From positions 1 through 52,081 of the forward strand of contig JAFYNQ010000100.1 of the NCBI GenBank assembly GCA_017548065.1: 52,081 nucleotides of DNA, read 5' to 3'. The notes below the pieces were generated by a model. That model was not told the origin of the DNA and searched no databases. It worked only from the letters and a program-made list of their open reading frames with translations. The stretch comes from Oscillospiraceae bacterium (GTDB lineage Bacteria; Bacillota; Clostridia; Oscillospirales; Oscillospiraceae). Of this stretch, positions 30,001 to 37,443 are shown one piece after another; position 1 is the stretch's first letter, and the number at the start of each line of letters is the position of its first letter. A program made the translations under genes and the position numbers.

Positions 30001-32667
30001 AGAACCCTTGACACGGCTGTCATGGAACAGAACATAGATGTAAACAATATTGCTTTCCGTATCACCGTAAGCCAGGATACGGTCACCAACCTTCAGTTCC
30101 ACCTTCTCGCCGAACTGCTTTGCAGTTGGGCTGATATCAAAGACCTTAACATTAGATCCAAGGCTGACAGTCTTCTTCTCACCGGTATTGGTATAGCCAA
30201 TCTTATTGAACTGAACGCCAATACTATACTTGCTCACAGAGGTAACATCCCAACCGTTAACAGGCGTGGTGCGAGCTCTGCCTGCATAAGTAGGACCGGT
30301 AACATTCAGGATCTGATCGCCATTTGTACGAATGCCGAAAGGTGTGGAATAGGAGTCTGCCAGAGAGGCAATAGCGACATCCTTTGTCCAGAACTTCTTC
30401 AGCTGACCATCAACTGCCAGCTCGAACCAGTACTTACCTTCTGCATCAGGCTCACGGAGCGTGACCTTATTGCTGGAATCGTACATACGCTGCTTGTTGA
30501 CATAGATATTGTCAACAGCACGCTGACGCACATAAATCAGCTTAACATTGCCGCGGTAATCAGCAAGGGAAGTGACCATGTCGCCAACCTTCAGGGAATA
30601 GCAACGCTCACCTCTGTGACTGTCATACACATGGCTTACGTTGTACATGATGCAGTCATCAGCCATCTTCAGCACAAATTCTGTACCGCTGCTTGCATAG
30701 ACAGTATAAGTGCCGTCACCATTGATGGACTTAACGCGGTAGCCGGAGCGAAGAACCTGGCCGTAAGCAGCCTGTGTATCGTACAGTTCTTTCACGATAC
30801 CATTTTCCACACGCATGACACAAACAAGGTCACCAACGGGAGACTTATCAATCTTGTTTGCAAGTTCCTTATCCTTGGTCTTAACAGTTACCTGCTTGCC
30901 CTTATGTGCCATGGTGAACACATAGTAACCTTCCGCATCAGGTACACGCTTGGTTTCCTTTGTGGTGCTGTTATACTGGTAATCCAGGTTGTAGTAGACA
31001 TTATTGTTGCCATCAACCATTCTTCTGGTGATGTAAACGACAACACCATTGTAAGAAACATCTCTGGTAACAGTAATGAAGTCACCCACACGGACAGTGG
31101 TCTCGGTACCGTAGGGAACGTCCTTACCGGAGATATCGTATGCCTTGTAACCGGCATTCATCAGAATGTTGGTGGGAGAATCAGGCTTGCTGAAGCTGAC
31201 CAGGGACAGAATCATACCCTGAATCTGGGGAACATAGCCGCCATAAACACTGGTCCAGCCATAGATATCATCATCAGTATAAGCATTGAGAATAATACCG
31301 TTTTCAACCTTCAGGCCTACGATGCTGTTAGCAATGGAGTCAATGAAGGTAGCCAGTTCCTTATCCTTGGTCTTCAGAATCTTCTTACCAGTCTCGCCGC
31401 CCTTGACCATTTCAAAGACGTAGTAGCCGTAAGCATCAACCTCACGCTTGGTTTCCTTCTTGGTGCCATCGTACTGACGCTGCAGATTGTAGTAACCCTC
31501 TGCATCAGCCAAACGGTTAGCAATGTAAACCAGAACAGGAGTGCCCATGGGGTCAGACCACACACAGACACGATCGCCCAGCTTCAGGCTGTCAACACGC
31601 TCACCCTGGCGGCCATCACGGGCAGCAGCGGAGCTGGCGTCGTAAATGATGCAGTCCTCGGGCAGAGTAGCGGAGTAGCTGAGTCCTGCGTCACTGGGGA
31701 TCAGCTGGCTACCGGCAAAGTAATTGCCATCCAGTTCGGTAACTTCAATACGCTCAGCAGCAACTGCGCCACGAATACCGATACCGGAGTTCATGATCTC
31801 AATGATGTAGCCCTCTTCATCAAACACGAAGCCGAAGTGGCAGGAGTGAGGAGACTTGTTATCAATAGAGGTAACGATGGACTTATCCTTACACTTCAGG
31901 GTAACGATACCACCGTCAGAGCAGAAGTCAACAGAGTACACACCGTTTTCATCGGGAACACGGGATGTAGACTTCTCTGCACTGTTCCACATCTGATATG
32001 CACGCCAGTACACAGCAGATGTCTCAGGGTGATCAGTCATGTAGATGTGAGTTACCTCTTCCAAATCGTTTGCATAGACCCAAATGGAGTCCATTGCCTG
32101 GAAGGCTGTAGGCTCAATGAACTGACCTGCGATTTCAGCAGTGTCAGACACATCATACAGCTGGGTAAGATCAGTCAACTCAATGGTATACTGCATACCA
32201 TTCATAGCAATGGAGGAGTTAGCAATGATTCTATCTCCCAATACCTGCTGCACATAAGCATTCTGTGCAACAGGAGTAGCGATGTCTTCAACAGCAATAA
32301 CATCCACTACCATGCCATCAGCGTCTTTTACAAGACCCATGATGTCCATTGTGTCAATATAGTTGACAAGCTGCTTGTCTACGATGGGCAGCTCAACCTG
32401 CTCGCCATTGTAGGCAAAACGAACACGGTATACACCGTCTTCACCAGCCTCACGGGTAGACAAGCCCGATTCGGAATCCTTGGTATAGGTTTCTCTATCA
32501 AGGTTCCAATACAAATCGGGACGACCACCAACGGGACCGGTGGGTTCCTTTTCGCCGCCAAAGAGGAAGATTGCACCAATCACAGCACCGGCGATCAAAA
32601 CCAGTGCCAGAAGGCCAATCCACAACCAAAGCAGCTTCTTGGGTTTCTTTGTTGCTTCTTTTTTCAT
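24082..32667 (-). CDS. Giant membrane-anchored repeat protein, beta-helix with CxxC modules (2861 aa)
   Basis: 2861 residues from ATG 32667, chosen because AAAGGTG lies 6 nt upstream; a GTG three codons earlier lacks spacing. Residues 1-10 are basic and about 11-37 form one membrane helix, so the rest is probably outside the cell. Residues about 52-885 hold five ~165-residue repeats. Residues about 893-2861 hold six modules, each opened by a single CxxC and containing right-handed parallel beta-helix-type repeats such as NIYGGTI and NMYGGVIENG. Modules end with a conserved GxPVIxxLDLTSGK...GAFT segment. There is no LPXTG, S-layer-homology or obvious catalytic domain. Codon use is strongly biased, like ackA and E2, suggesting high expression. 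It lies 26 bp behind a ceramidase-like lipoprotein gene, probably in one operon. Adhesin, scaffold or glycan-binding roles are guesses. Confidence 0.85.
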   Translation of the reverse strand: MKKEATKKPKKLLWLWIGLLALVLIAGAVIGAIFLFGGEKEPTGPVGGRPDLYWNLDRETYTKDSESGLSTREAGEDGVYRVRFAYNGEQVELPIVDKQLVNYIDTMDIMGLVKDADGMVVDVIAVEDIATPVAQNAYVQQVLGDRIIANSSIAMNGMQYTIELTDLTQLYDVSDTAEIAGQFIEPTAFQAMDSIWVYANDLEEVTHIYMTDHPETSAVYWRAYQMWNSAEKSTSRVPDENGVYSVDFCSDGGIVTLKCKDKSIVTSIDNKSPHSCHFGFVFDEEGYIIEIMNSGIGIRGAVAAERIEVTELDGNYFAGSQLIPSDAGLSYSATLPEDCIIYDASSAAARDGRQGERVDSLKLGDRVCVWSDPMGTPVLVYIANRLADAEGYYNLQRQYDGTKKETKREVDAYGYYVFEMVKGGETGKKILKTKDKELATFIDSIANSIVGLKVENGIILNAYTDDDIYGWTSVYGGYVPQIQGMILSLVSFSKPDSPTNILMNAGYKAYDISGKDVPYGTETTVRVGDFITVTRDVSYNGVVVYITRRMVDGNNNVYYNLDYQYNSTTKETKRVPDAEGYYVFTMAHKGKQVTVKTKDKELANKIDKSPVGDLVCVMRVENGIVKELYDTQAAYGQVLRSGYRVKSINGDGTYTVYASSGTEFVLKMADDCIMYNVSHVYDSHRGERCYSLKVGDMVTSLADYRGNVKLIYVRQRAVDNIYVNKQRMYDSSNKVTLREPDAEGKYWFELAVDGQLKKFWTKDVAIASLADSYSTPFGIRTNGDQILNVTGPTYAGRARTTPVNGWDVTSVSKYSIGVQFNKIGYTNTGEKKTVSLGSNVKVFDISPTAKQFGEKVELKVGDRILAYGDTESNIVYIYVLFHDSRVKGSTAYCEHCKQTVKWLPWAGGSWDGYDGHYYLAGDIKYSGQSNIGNQNKDYEIVLDLNGKKFEAIGSRGVLIRYNDALTIIDSVGGGTFAATGINGNGGTILMSAGGILNLHAGTLSFVDSENASVKNGTVIYADSSTINMYGGTITGGIANLSATNVEYISSVTADPAKRDFNVLGGNMHIRNTVFNIYGGVIENGQAVRTPELSPTPAAQGGNLYAGKGSIVNLYEGAVIRNGYSNQHGGNVFITTDSVLNMLGGKITDGECASRGGNLYVQFSGHLNFASGTMDNGTAVEGNNVYGSHDTGKYTFSGGTVTGDIKIVTCESIEVSGTPKILKGKDTGLAIPSSVDITVGEMKQGAEVYVNANGTFSAENSKLQAYVDAGYFKPAADRTNIVVQDGALVIVGEKAYCEHCGEDVEWTEWSGSNSPASGHYFIAKDFKQAGQISIVKDTDVVIDLYGHTYSSTKIRNFLVRGTLSIMDTVGGGEMVSTGGAEFAGAIALVGTEAGSERPSGFNLYSGTLRLDTEHPEFATFANGGLIAFSGGELNIYGGTMIGGHVTQNGGVIRANGADSVINIMGGTITGGTSGGVGGCIYSYNDVNMTGGVIEGELYVEHGDVVIAGASVIEELTLVKGVLADITYLEEGASIGVNADGVFTTELEAPADYMQFVHSTNEFKDITPGADALISVLGKGYFDKYNSVHVEAEKMTEDGIFADGGVVTAMCPVCGTEEQWVDLLAYVAENGVSIKADGHYYLSADAEIASQYNFYADACLHLNGHNITSSARALYIDATSADLYTLNIMGKGIVSGAGVAHATIPRGTVDVGGSVNFYGGTYVATGAHPTMTARGFIGRSVVNIYDGAEFSGASVNMFVSSQAVNVYGGKFTSGTTKIPGAATSSLNISGGTFSANGQVIAATGAKGALNIGGGEISGTVAVAEEFGTFTISGAPVISNLDLTSGKLATFTYLSEGAAVSVNAVGAFTTEFASAKAYLDAGYIKGANSGVVITEDNGVLYAEVAKIYCEHCGEMVEWKTWPGHSSPVSGHYYIDGDFTQAGQYSIVNDTDVVLDLRGHTYSSVKIRNFLVRGTLSIVDTVGGGQMVTTGGKSYAGGIALVGKDSATTGTPAFNLYSGTLKLDTENPAFETFANGGLFWVTGAGVEMNIYGGTVIGGNVSQNGGAIKVESDATLNINGGVITGGTADVAGGCVAVVNAHMTMNGGEVDGDVFVNAAAGNVAISGASKIKELVVEKGAYVDVSGLTTGAQIGVKAEGVFTKALTNAENYLAYFVKLNDADEYYVENGAIGVAAIDPIDLANAIHLAAEKMTADGILSGGNVVANCPVCKEEVTWTELNPLLSTTGSTKITESGHYYLSADANIPSHISITGTVNACLHLNGHNITSPVRALYTEYNAVNIMGEGIVTGGYFNDGSGKTHWAATIDACGDLNLYGGTYTATSNRAVIASRSNRENAVNMYEGASVVRDVNVPGLGVMVYHNSDFNMFGGSISGGAASGGTNVGANAGNVYITTGASNSTPVFNMYGGVIENGTAERGGNVYATANWAYVNIYGGSIVNGSVYADANAKSVVVSGAPVIENLDLTSGKKLTVEALEVGANIQVTANGAFTDALTNAANLVAFFGATDSMNEVVIENNALAVRESVSAKANLVHEAAEQMTTDGLFDAGGVVTAVCPVCGTEEQWEDLAQVAPSTLKTDKHYYLSKDINATALYNFTSNCCLHLNGHNITSTVRALYVEGIYNKTTAEYTIYTLNIMGNGVVTGGGVDHATIPKGTIDIGGNVNLYGGKIVASGNNPALCARGFYGHSVVNIYDGAEIVAPNISILVNNQAVNMYGGKISSGTVKIPGTAVASFNAYGGVVASDVTFGGTKANLTVAGGEFTGKITVAADALSPMISGNPVIAELDLTSGKKLSVGIMKTGADITVNANDGAFTNAVSSVEQYVDFFKAAADNKKVVALGNALAIADK
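24085..29997 (-). repeat. Six CxxC-headed beta-helix modules in the giant protein
   Basis: Module heads at residues C893 (CEHCK), C1296 (CEHCG), C1609 (CPVCG), C1906 (CEHCG), C2221 (CPVCK) and C2569 (CPVCG), spaced about 300-400 residues. The CEHC type reads CEHCG..VEW..W....GHYY. The CPVC type is preceded by AEKMT.DG......VV and followed by GHYYLS.D and CLHLNGHNITS. Order A-A-B-A-B-B. Confidence 0.85.
30005..32514 (-). repeat. Five ~500-bp N-terminal repeats in the giant protein
   Basis: Units begin near 32510, 32015, 31497, 30996 and 30497, with a period close to 500 bp. Each has the pattern Y.N...Y......TxR.PDxxGxYxFxx..xG......TKDKxLA..ID, an acidic valine-rich strand, then a LKVGDxV...V.YI ending. 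Repeats 3 and 4 are the most alike. Confidence 0.8.
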
Positions 32668-32693
32668 AAAAAGCACCTTTCCCTTCCGTTTAT

Positions 32694-34127
32694 TTAAGCC
32701 TCACCTTTTAATGCGGTGAGCATACTTACATATTTGTCTGCAAGAATTTCTGCAGTACCACGTGCAAAATAGGAGCACTGGGATTCGTAGCAATTGTAAT
32801 CAAAAGCTGCCTCGGTAGGAATATAGCTGGCATCGCCTTCACTACAAGTTGCAATAAATGTCATGGCATACGGTGTATTATCCTTGATATAACGACCGCT
32901 GGTGCCAAACATTTCATAAGGAGCAAAGACAAAGGACAAATCGCCAATGGCGAAAATCTTCATCTCCAACTCACGTTCTTCCGGAAGACCGGCACGCTTG
33001 ACTGTCCAGGAGGCATCCAGGTAACTGGAGAAACCATATTTGGCTACAAGGTTCTTCACTTCCTGAGAACCGGAGCCATAAGCACTGATCGCTTCTTTAA
33101 CTTCGTTCGCATTGCCCACACGCTGGGGATCTGTTCCAGCCTTATGGGTGGCACCCACATAGACCTCAGTAACTGCCTTGATCTCGTTATCCCCTTCCAG
33201 CTTTGTCATGTTGGAAAGTGCCTCAACCGCATAACGGCCAAGTTCTTTGCCGTAAGCTCTGTAATCCTTACTGAAGGATTCGCCTGCTATTCGGCTGCTG
33301 GGCACCTGGTCACCTGCAGAGCCAATAAAGTAAGCGCAGTGAACACCGGCGGTCTGCTCTACGTAATCACGGAAAGGACCGGGGAAATCCGCAGACATTT
33401 CCGTGCCGCCTTCTGTAAATGTGGCATGTGCCGGGAAGCTTGCCAGGAGAATATCCTTCTTCTCTTTTCCCTTCTCGTCCACTCCGTCACGACTAAAGAG
33501 AACCATCTGCAATTCATTATCAGCCTCAAAAGTATGACCTGTTTCACCACTGGCACGATTACCGAAATTGGAACCGGAAACAGTGCCATCAGCCATTGTA
33601 TAATGGCGAACCCATGCCATTTTTTCTGTCATAGCTGTTCCCACGCTGACCTCTGCAGCAGACATATCCTTGATTGCCTTCTCCGCAGCTTTGATCGCTG
33701 CCTTGTAAAAATCTTCTTTGTAACGATCCGCATTGTCCCAATTGTAACGAATGGCAACACCTGCATGGGTGTGGGTACCGTTAATGTACATATTCTCAAG
33801 AGGAACGCCGGTAGCAGCATACACACGGGCTCTTGTTTCCGGCGCAAAACTGCCGGTACCAAGCTTAATATCGCCGGTATAGATCAAATATGTCTGTGTA
33901 CCGTCAGATACAGCAATGCAGGTCAAATACAACATATCCAGGAAGCCGGTGGAAATGCGGTCTTTATAAGAACCGCCCTGGAGGCAAACCGGATAATTCG
34001 GTGTGATGCTCTCTCTCGCAAAACCAACCTGAAGACCTTTTTTTGCAGCATCCTTACCTGATGAACCGCATGCACAAAGAGCAAAAACCATCAAGCACGC
34101 AATAGCAAAACAAAGAATTCTTTTCAT
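32694..34127 (-). CDS. Ceramidase-fold lipoprotein
   Basis: 477 residues with a lipoprotein signal peptide (MKRILCFAIACLMVFALCAC; lipid-bearing Cys20), so probably anchored outside the membrane. Ceramidase-type motifs: NGTHTHAGVAI, ASFPAHATFTEGG, YFIGSAGDQVP, FAPYEMF, SYIPTEAAFDYNCYE, RGTAE. This copy keeps FPAHAT, closer to true ceramidases than the cytoplasmic paralogues, but reads GDQVPS where GDVSPN is expected, so the reported catalytic Ser is missing. Followed after 26 bp by the giant protein gene with no terminator, so the two probably form an operon driven by the promoter at 34157-34186. The substrate is unknown. Confidence 0.8.
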   Translation of the reverse strand: MKRILCFAIACLMVFALCACGSSGKDAAKKGLQVGFARESITPNYPVCLQGGSYKDRISTGFLDMLYLTCIAVSDGTQTYLIYTGDIKLGTGSFAPETRARVYAATGVPLENMYINGTHTHAGVAIRYNWDNADRYKEDFYKAAIKAAEKAIKDMSAAEVSVGTAMTEKMAWVRHYTMADGTVSGSNFGNRASGETGHTFEADNELQMVLFSRDGVDEKGKEKKDILLASFPAHATFTEGGTEMSADFPGPFRDYVEQTAGVHCAYFIGSAGDQVPSSRIAGESFSKDYRAYGKELGRYAVEALSNMTKLEGDNEIKAVTEVYVGATHKAGTDPQRVGNANEVKEAISAYGSGSQEVKNLVAKYGFSSYLDASWTVKRAGLPEERELEMKIFAIGDLSFVFAPYEMFGTSGRYIKDNTPYAMTFIATCSEGDASYIPTEAAFDYNCYESQCSYFARGTAEILADKYVSMLTALKGEA

Positions 34128-34156
34128 AGATATACCTCACCCAGTATATTTTGTCT

Positions 34157-34186
34157 ATTATAGCATAAGTGGTAGTAAAAGTGCAA
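34157..34186 (-). promoter_or_regulatory. Sigma-A promoter of lipoprotein-giant protein operon
   Basis: Minus strand TTGCAC (34181-34186), 18 bp, TATAAT (34157-34162), about 30 bp before ATG 34127. Confidence 0.75.
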
Positions 34187-34234
34187 GGAAAATCTTCTAT
34201 TTTGACAATAAAATTTAAAGTGATTTTAACCGAA

Positions 34235-35530
34235 TCAAGTCCCCTTCAATTCCTGAAGCATCTGACAAAACGCATCAGCAACACGCTCAGCAGTTCCTCT
34301 TGGATACCGACGAAAATCCACCTCATAGCAGCCATAATCAAATGCGAGATCCTCTGCCAAATAATTATGAAGCGTATTACAGCTTGTAACGATAAACGTC
34401 ATATCAAAAGGCGAATTTTCTTTAACATACGAACTGTTAATTGCGTACATCTCAAAGGGCGCACAGACAAAGGAAATGCCACCAACTGAGAAAACATTAA
34501 GCACCATTTCCAAGCTCTCTCCCATACGAGCCCGTCTCAGAATGCCGGCAGCATGGTAGACAGAGTTTATACTGTAAGAATTCGCAAACTTGTTGCAAAA
34601 AGCATAATCATTATACTTACGCCAATGTTCATCCACGATTTTAGCAGCCTCCACCATATGATCATCAGAATGATCAATGGGGATGCGTAAAGTTTTCTCA
34701 ATCAGAGAAACCTTCTCCCCTTCCACAGGTTTCAAATCGTTATACAGATACATTGACCACTCTGCAAGGATTCCACCGTAAATCTTATGGTTACGGGTTA
34801 TGGTCTCACCGACTATTTTGCTGGCACAAGTAAGATTTCCCGAAGCCCCCTGGAAGAACGCAAACAACGAATCTGTTTTCTCTTCCATAATATCACGGAT
34901 AACACCAATGTAATCTGCCGATATGTCCGTTTTCTTCAGGCCGCCTGTAAGGGTGGGATGCGCCTGCCAATTCATAAGCAAAATATCTTTGCCACCCTCA
35001 CGGGTAATTTTAACCAACTGCATCCGTCTGTCTGGCTCACCTGCATGGCGAATGCCGTCAGGCGCAGTTTTGTCTTTTATGTAATTACGCACAAAGTTTG
35101 TATTTTGCTGCATTTTACGAACACCGGCAAAAAGCTTAGCCGGCAATCTGTCATTCATGGACAAAATTGCCGCATCGCAAACCTTTTTCACAAGAAAATC
35201 CTTGTATCTGAAAAGACTAGCTTCTTCGTTGTTATAAGCATCCGGCGCTGCATGGGTATGGGTATGTGCAACCATGATATGATTCCCAGGTACGCCGCAG
35301 GCTTCCGTAATTGCGCTACGTATGCTTTCAGTCCAGTCTGCCTTAGCATGCAGCATATCCAAGGTGATTAATATAACCGTTTCCTTGTCATCCGAAAATG
35401 TAACAGCTGTTGCATAGAGATCGTCCAACACATTCTTTGACATGCGCATACTTGTATTGCCGTAGCCTGCAAGCGGCACGGATTCTTCCGGTGTAATACA
35501 AGTCCGTCCAAAACCGACTTTCAAAGACAT
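34235..35530 (-). CDS. Neutral-ceramidase-fold protein (second cytoplasmic paralogue)
   Basis: 431 residues from ATG 35530 (MSLKVGFGRTCIT), with AGGAGG 7 nt upstream; the ATG two codons earlier is too close to the SD. Motifs: AHTHTHAAPD, NWQAHPTLTGG, FFQGASGNLT, CAPFEMY, NYLAEDLAFDYGCYE, RGTAE. Here even the Asp of the GD pair is replaced (GN). No signal peptide. Same length and architecture as the protein at 6018-7313, about 27 kb away, so the two likely arose by duplication. Own promoter at about 35569-35574. Substrate unknown. Confidence 0.75.
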   Translation of the reverse strand: MSLKVGFGRTCITPEESVPLAGYGNTSMRMSKNVLDDLYATAVTFSDDKETVILITLDMLHAKADWTESIRSAITEACGVPGNHIMVAHTHTHAAPDAYNNEEASLFRYKDFLVKKVCDAAILSMNDRLPAKLFAGVRKMQQNTNFVRNYIKDKTAPDGIRHAGEPDRRMQLVKITREGGKDILLMNWQAHPTLTGGLKKTDISADYIGVIRDIMEEKTDSLFAFFQGASGNLTCASKIVGETITRNHKIYGGILAEWSMYLYNDLKPVEGEKVSLIEKTLRIPIDHSDDHMVEAAKIVDEHWRKYNDYAFCNKFANSYSINSVYHAAGILRRARMGESLEMVLNVFSVGGISFVCAPFEMYAINSSYVKENSPFDMTFIVTSCNTLHNYLAEDLAFDYGCYEVDFRRYPRGTAERVADAFCQMLQELKGT

Positions 35531-35568
35531 CAACATACCTCCTGGTTATACTTATAGTTTCTAACTGT

Positions 35569-35577
35569 AGTATACCA
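35569..35577 (-). promoter_or_regulatory. Extended -10 promoter for ceramidase-like gene
   Basis: TG-G-TATACT on the minus strand (35569-35577), about 40 bp before ATG 35530; the -35 (TGCCAC) is poor. Confidence 0.5.
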
Positions 35578-35658
35578 TAATTTTTCATAAAGTGGCATAT
35601 AAATTACTTACACCCATATAATTTTTTCTTATAACTCGTTATCATTTGTAACTTCTGC

Positions 35659-35686
35659 AAAAAAGAGGGTCGGACAAATCCGACCC
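35659..35686 (-). terminator. Terminator of sipL
   Basis: 8-bp stem GGGTCGGA / TCCGACCC (35667-35674, 35679-35686) followed on the minus strand by TCTTTTTT. Confidence 0.85.
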
Positions 35687-35697
35687 ACTGAAGGAAT

Positions 35698-37194
35698 TTA
35701 TAAAATTGGGATCAGCAGCATTCTGTCAACGTCCGGCTCTCCCTGCAGCTGATTGGCATCCATGATCAGCGCTACAGTTGAACCATACTCTTTTGCAATT
35801 TCCCAAAGTGTATCGCCGGCCGCCCTTCGCAAAACAACGCCCGGCCGTTCATCCAAAGATTCCGTATGATCCCCCACATCCAGCTCAGTGACCATATTTA
35901 TAGGCTTATTTGCTATCCACAAACTTTTACTCTCCAATTCCGAAGATAACACAAATGCACTCCCAGAGGTCATCCCCTGCGGAACAGTCGCAGAAGAAAC
36001 AGTCACCATCGGTTTCGCAGTCATGTCAGAAGCCACCGACTCTTCTGTATTGAATTGCACGCTTTGAAAACCAAGCTCACCATCCAACGACCGGCAAAGA
36101 GCGCGAAACACCCCGGAATGCGCAATGGTTGTACTCTCTCCATCCTTGTAGGCTCTTGGGTGCACAGGATACAGAACGGAATCCACCACATCCACATATT
36201 CATCACCAATTCTACAATCTCCCGAAACAAAACGTTGCTGTACATCAAGAACAGCCGGAATAACCAGATCTTCAGTATGAACACTGACAGAACGATTTGG
36301 ACTATACGCATCTTTCACGACGGTAATTTTTTCGTGATCGTAGATCACAAATTGCCCCGTAAGACCGGCTCGCAGACGATAACCGTTCTCTTCCCTTTCC
36401 AATGCTGCGCTTGTAACTGCCATGATTATATTGGCGCAGGAACCATCTGTATATTCCCTGCCAAGTTCAGCAAACTGGGAAAACGGAAATTCCTCATCCC
36501 ATGTGTGCACCTGCCCATCTGTGTCCATATACAACACATGCAGCCGGGACTGACCACGAAAAATGATCTTATCTCCCATCACCTTGTAATCCGTTACAGA
36601 TGGGGAAAGCTGATAATATACAACTTTGTCAATTTTTTCAGCAGACGTCGGGAATGTCACAGCATCATCAAGCATGAATGCCTTCTCATTCATTTCCTTC
36701 GGCAGCAACGGTTCAAAAGTCTCCTGCAAGAGCATAATATCATCTGCAATCGCACCAGGGCTGAAACACGTAATTTCAGAATCCACCATCGCCTGGCACA
36801 AAACGCTGATATCCCCACAAAGCATGATCTTCCTAGAGGAAATCATGCGTGCATCCAAACTGCTTAGCAGCGGCTGCACAACAATGCCACCATCTCTTTC
36901 GTTTTCATCAAAATCACACTTGAACTGATACGGTATCCATGCGCTTGCGCAGCACAACTGTTCCCCTTCTTCCGGCTTATACAGAACCCAGGCAATGATG
37001 CCGCCATTTGTACTGATGCCACCTGGTCGCCACTCTTTCCCCCGTACAACTACTTGTCCCCAGCAGCCGATAATTTCCCCAATATCCGCCATGCCGTCCT
37101 CCAGGCGCAGCTCATAGGTCTCTTCGTGGTCCTTGGTCTCACAAAGGACACTCCGCAGGCATCTGATACTATTCTTTTCAAATTGCATCTGCAC
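35698..37194 (-). CDS. sipL: SipL-like spore coat morphogenesis protein (DUF3794 repeats + LysM)
   Basis: 498 residues from GTG 37194, which has AAGGAG 8 nt upstream; GTG 37203 overlaps the SD and ATG 37188 is the alternative. DUF3794-type beta-rich repeats fill the first about 430 residues (for example LVIPAVLDVQQRFVSGDCRIGDEYVDVVDSVLYPVHP). A LysM domain ends the protein (VVLRRAAGDTLWEIAKEYGSTVALIMDANQL). This is the architecture and length of Clostridioides difficile SipL, which binds SpoIVA through LysM and is needed for coat assembly around the forespore. It suggests the organism sporulates or descends from spore-formers. A sigma-E-like promoter precedes it. Confidence 0.85.
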   Translation of the reverse strand: MQMQFEKNSIRCLRSVLCETKDHEETYELRLEDGMADIGEIIGCWGQVVVRGKEWRPGGISTNGGIIAWVLYKPEEGEQLCCASAWIPYQFKCDFDENERDGGIVVQPLLSSLDARMISSRKIMLCGDISVLCQAMVDSEITCFSPGAIADDIMLLQETFEPLLPKEMNEKAFMLDDAVTFPTSAEKIDKVVYYQLSPSVTDYKVMGDKIIFRGQSRLHVLYMDTDGQVHTWDEEFPFSQFAELGREYTDGSCANIIMAVTSAALEREENGYRLRAGLTGQFVIYDHEKITVVKDAYSPNRSVSVHTEDLVIPAVLDVQQRFVSGDCRIGDEYVDVVDSVLYPVHPRAYKDGESTTIAHSGVFRALCRSLDGELGFQSVQFNTEESVASDMTAKPMVTVSSATVPQGMTSGSAFVLSSELESKSLWIANKPINMVTELDVGDHTESLDERPGVVLRRAAGDTLWEIAKEYGSTVALIMDANQLQGEPDVDRMLLIPIL

Positions 37195-37222
37195 GATGAT
37201 CACTCCTTACTTTGTTCCTTAA

Positions 37223-37251
37223 AACTTATGCATATAAAAGGAAAAATATTA
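37223..37251 (-). promoter_or_regulatory. Candidate sigma-E-type sporulation promoter of sipL
   Basis: Minus strand TAATATT (37245-37251, matches -35 KMATATT), 14 bp, CATAAGTT (37223-37230, 6 of 8 to CATACAHT). sipL belongs to the mother-cell sigma-E regulon in C. difficile. The -35 overlaps the stop codon of the small gene upstream. Confidence 0.5.
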
Positions 37252-37398
37252 CCTTCTTTTCAAAATAACCGAACCGAGAATGATCATACCGAACCCAAAG
37301 CAATGGGACAAAAAGCTTGCTTCAATCCAAAGACCGATCAGCACGCCGATGCCAAAAGCAAGCTGTATGTAACCCCACAACTGATTCTGTCGGCACAT
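37249..37398 (-). CDS. 49-residue predicted membrane protein
   Basis: ATG 37398 to TAA 37249. The translation begins MCRQNQLWGYIQLAFGIGVL and ends GMIILGSVILKRR. Two hydrophobic stretches (about residues 9-24 and 33-45) separated by a short polar turn, with a basic C-terminus, are typical of a real small hairpin membrane protein. The only SD-like sequence, GGGGGTG, lies inside the 3' arm of the liv operon terminator, 6 nt before the ATG. The gene sits between livF and sipL on the same strand. No family recognised. Confidence 0.55.
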   Translation of the reverse strand: MCRQNQLWGYIQLAFGIGVLIGLWIEASFLSHCFGFGMIILGSVILKRR

Positions 37399-37436
37399 AA
37401 AAAACACCCCCTGCACGAATATATGCAGAGGGTGTT
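37399..37436 (-). terminator. Terminator of the liv operon, overlapping a small gene's SD
   Basis: Stem ACACCC-x-CTGCA / TGCAGAGGGTGT (37404-37415 with 37424-37435; one mismatch), loop CGAATATA, then a six-T run on the minus strand ending at the next gene's ATG. Confidence 0.8.
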
Positions 37437-37443
37437 ATAAATA

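Noticed and set aside
24568..32697. Very long open frames on the plus strand (about 1479 and 1197 codons) opposite the giant gene
   Set aside because: They are in a fixed phase to the repeat protein, lack SD sites, and read as Cys/Ser/Thr/Asn-rich repeats mirroring the sense repeats. They stay open because the sense strand avoids TTA, CTA and TCA codons.
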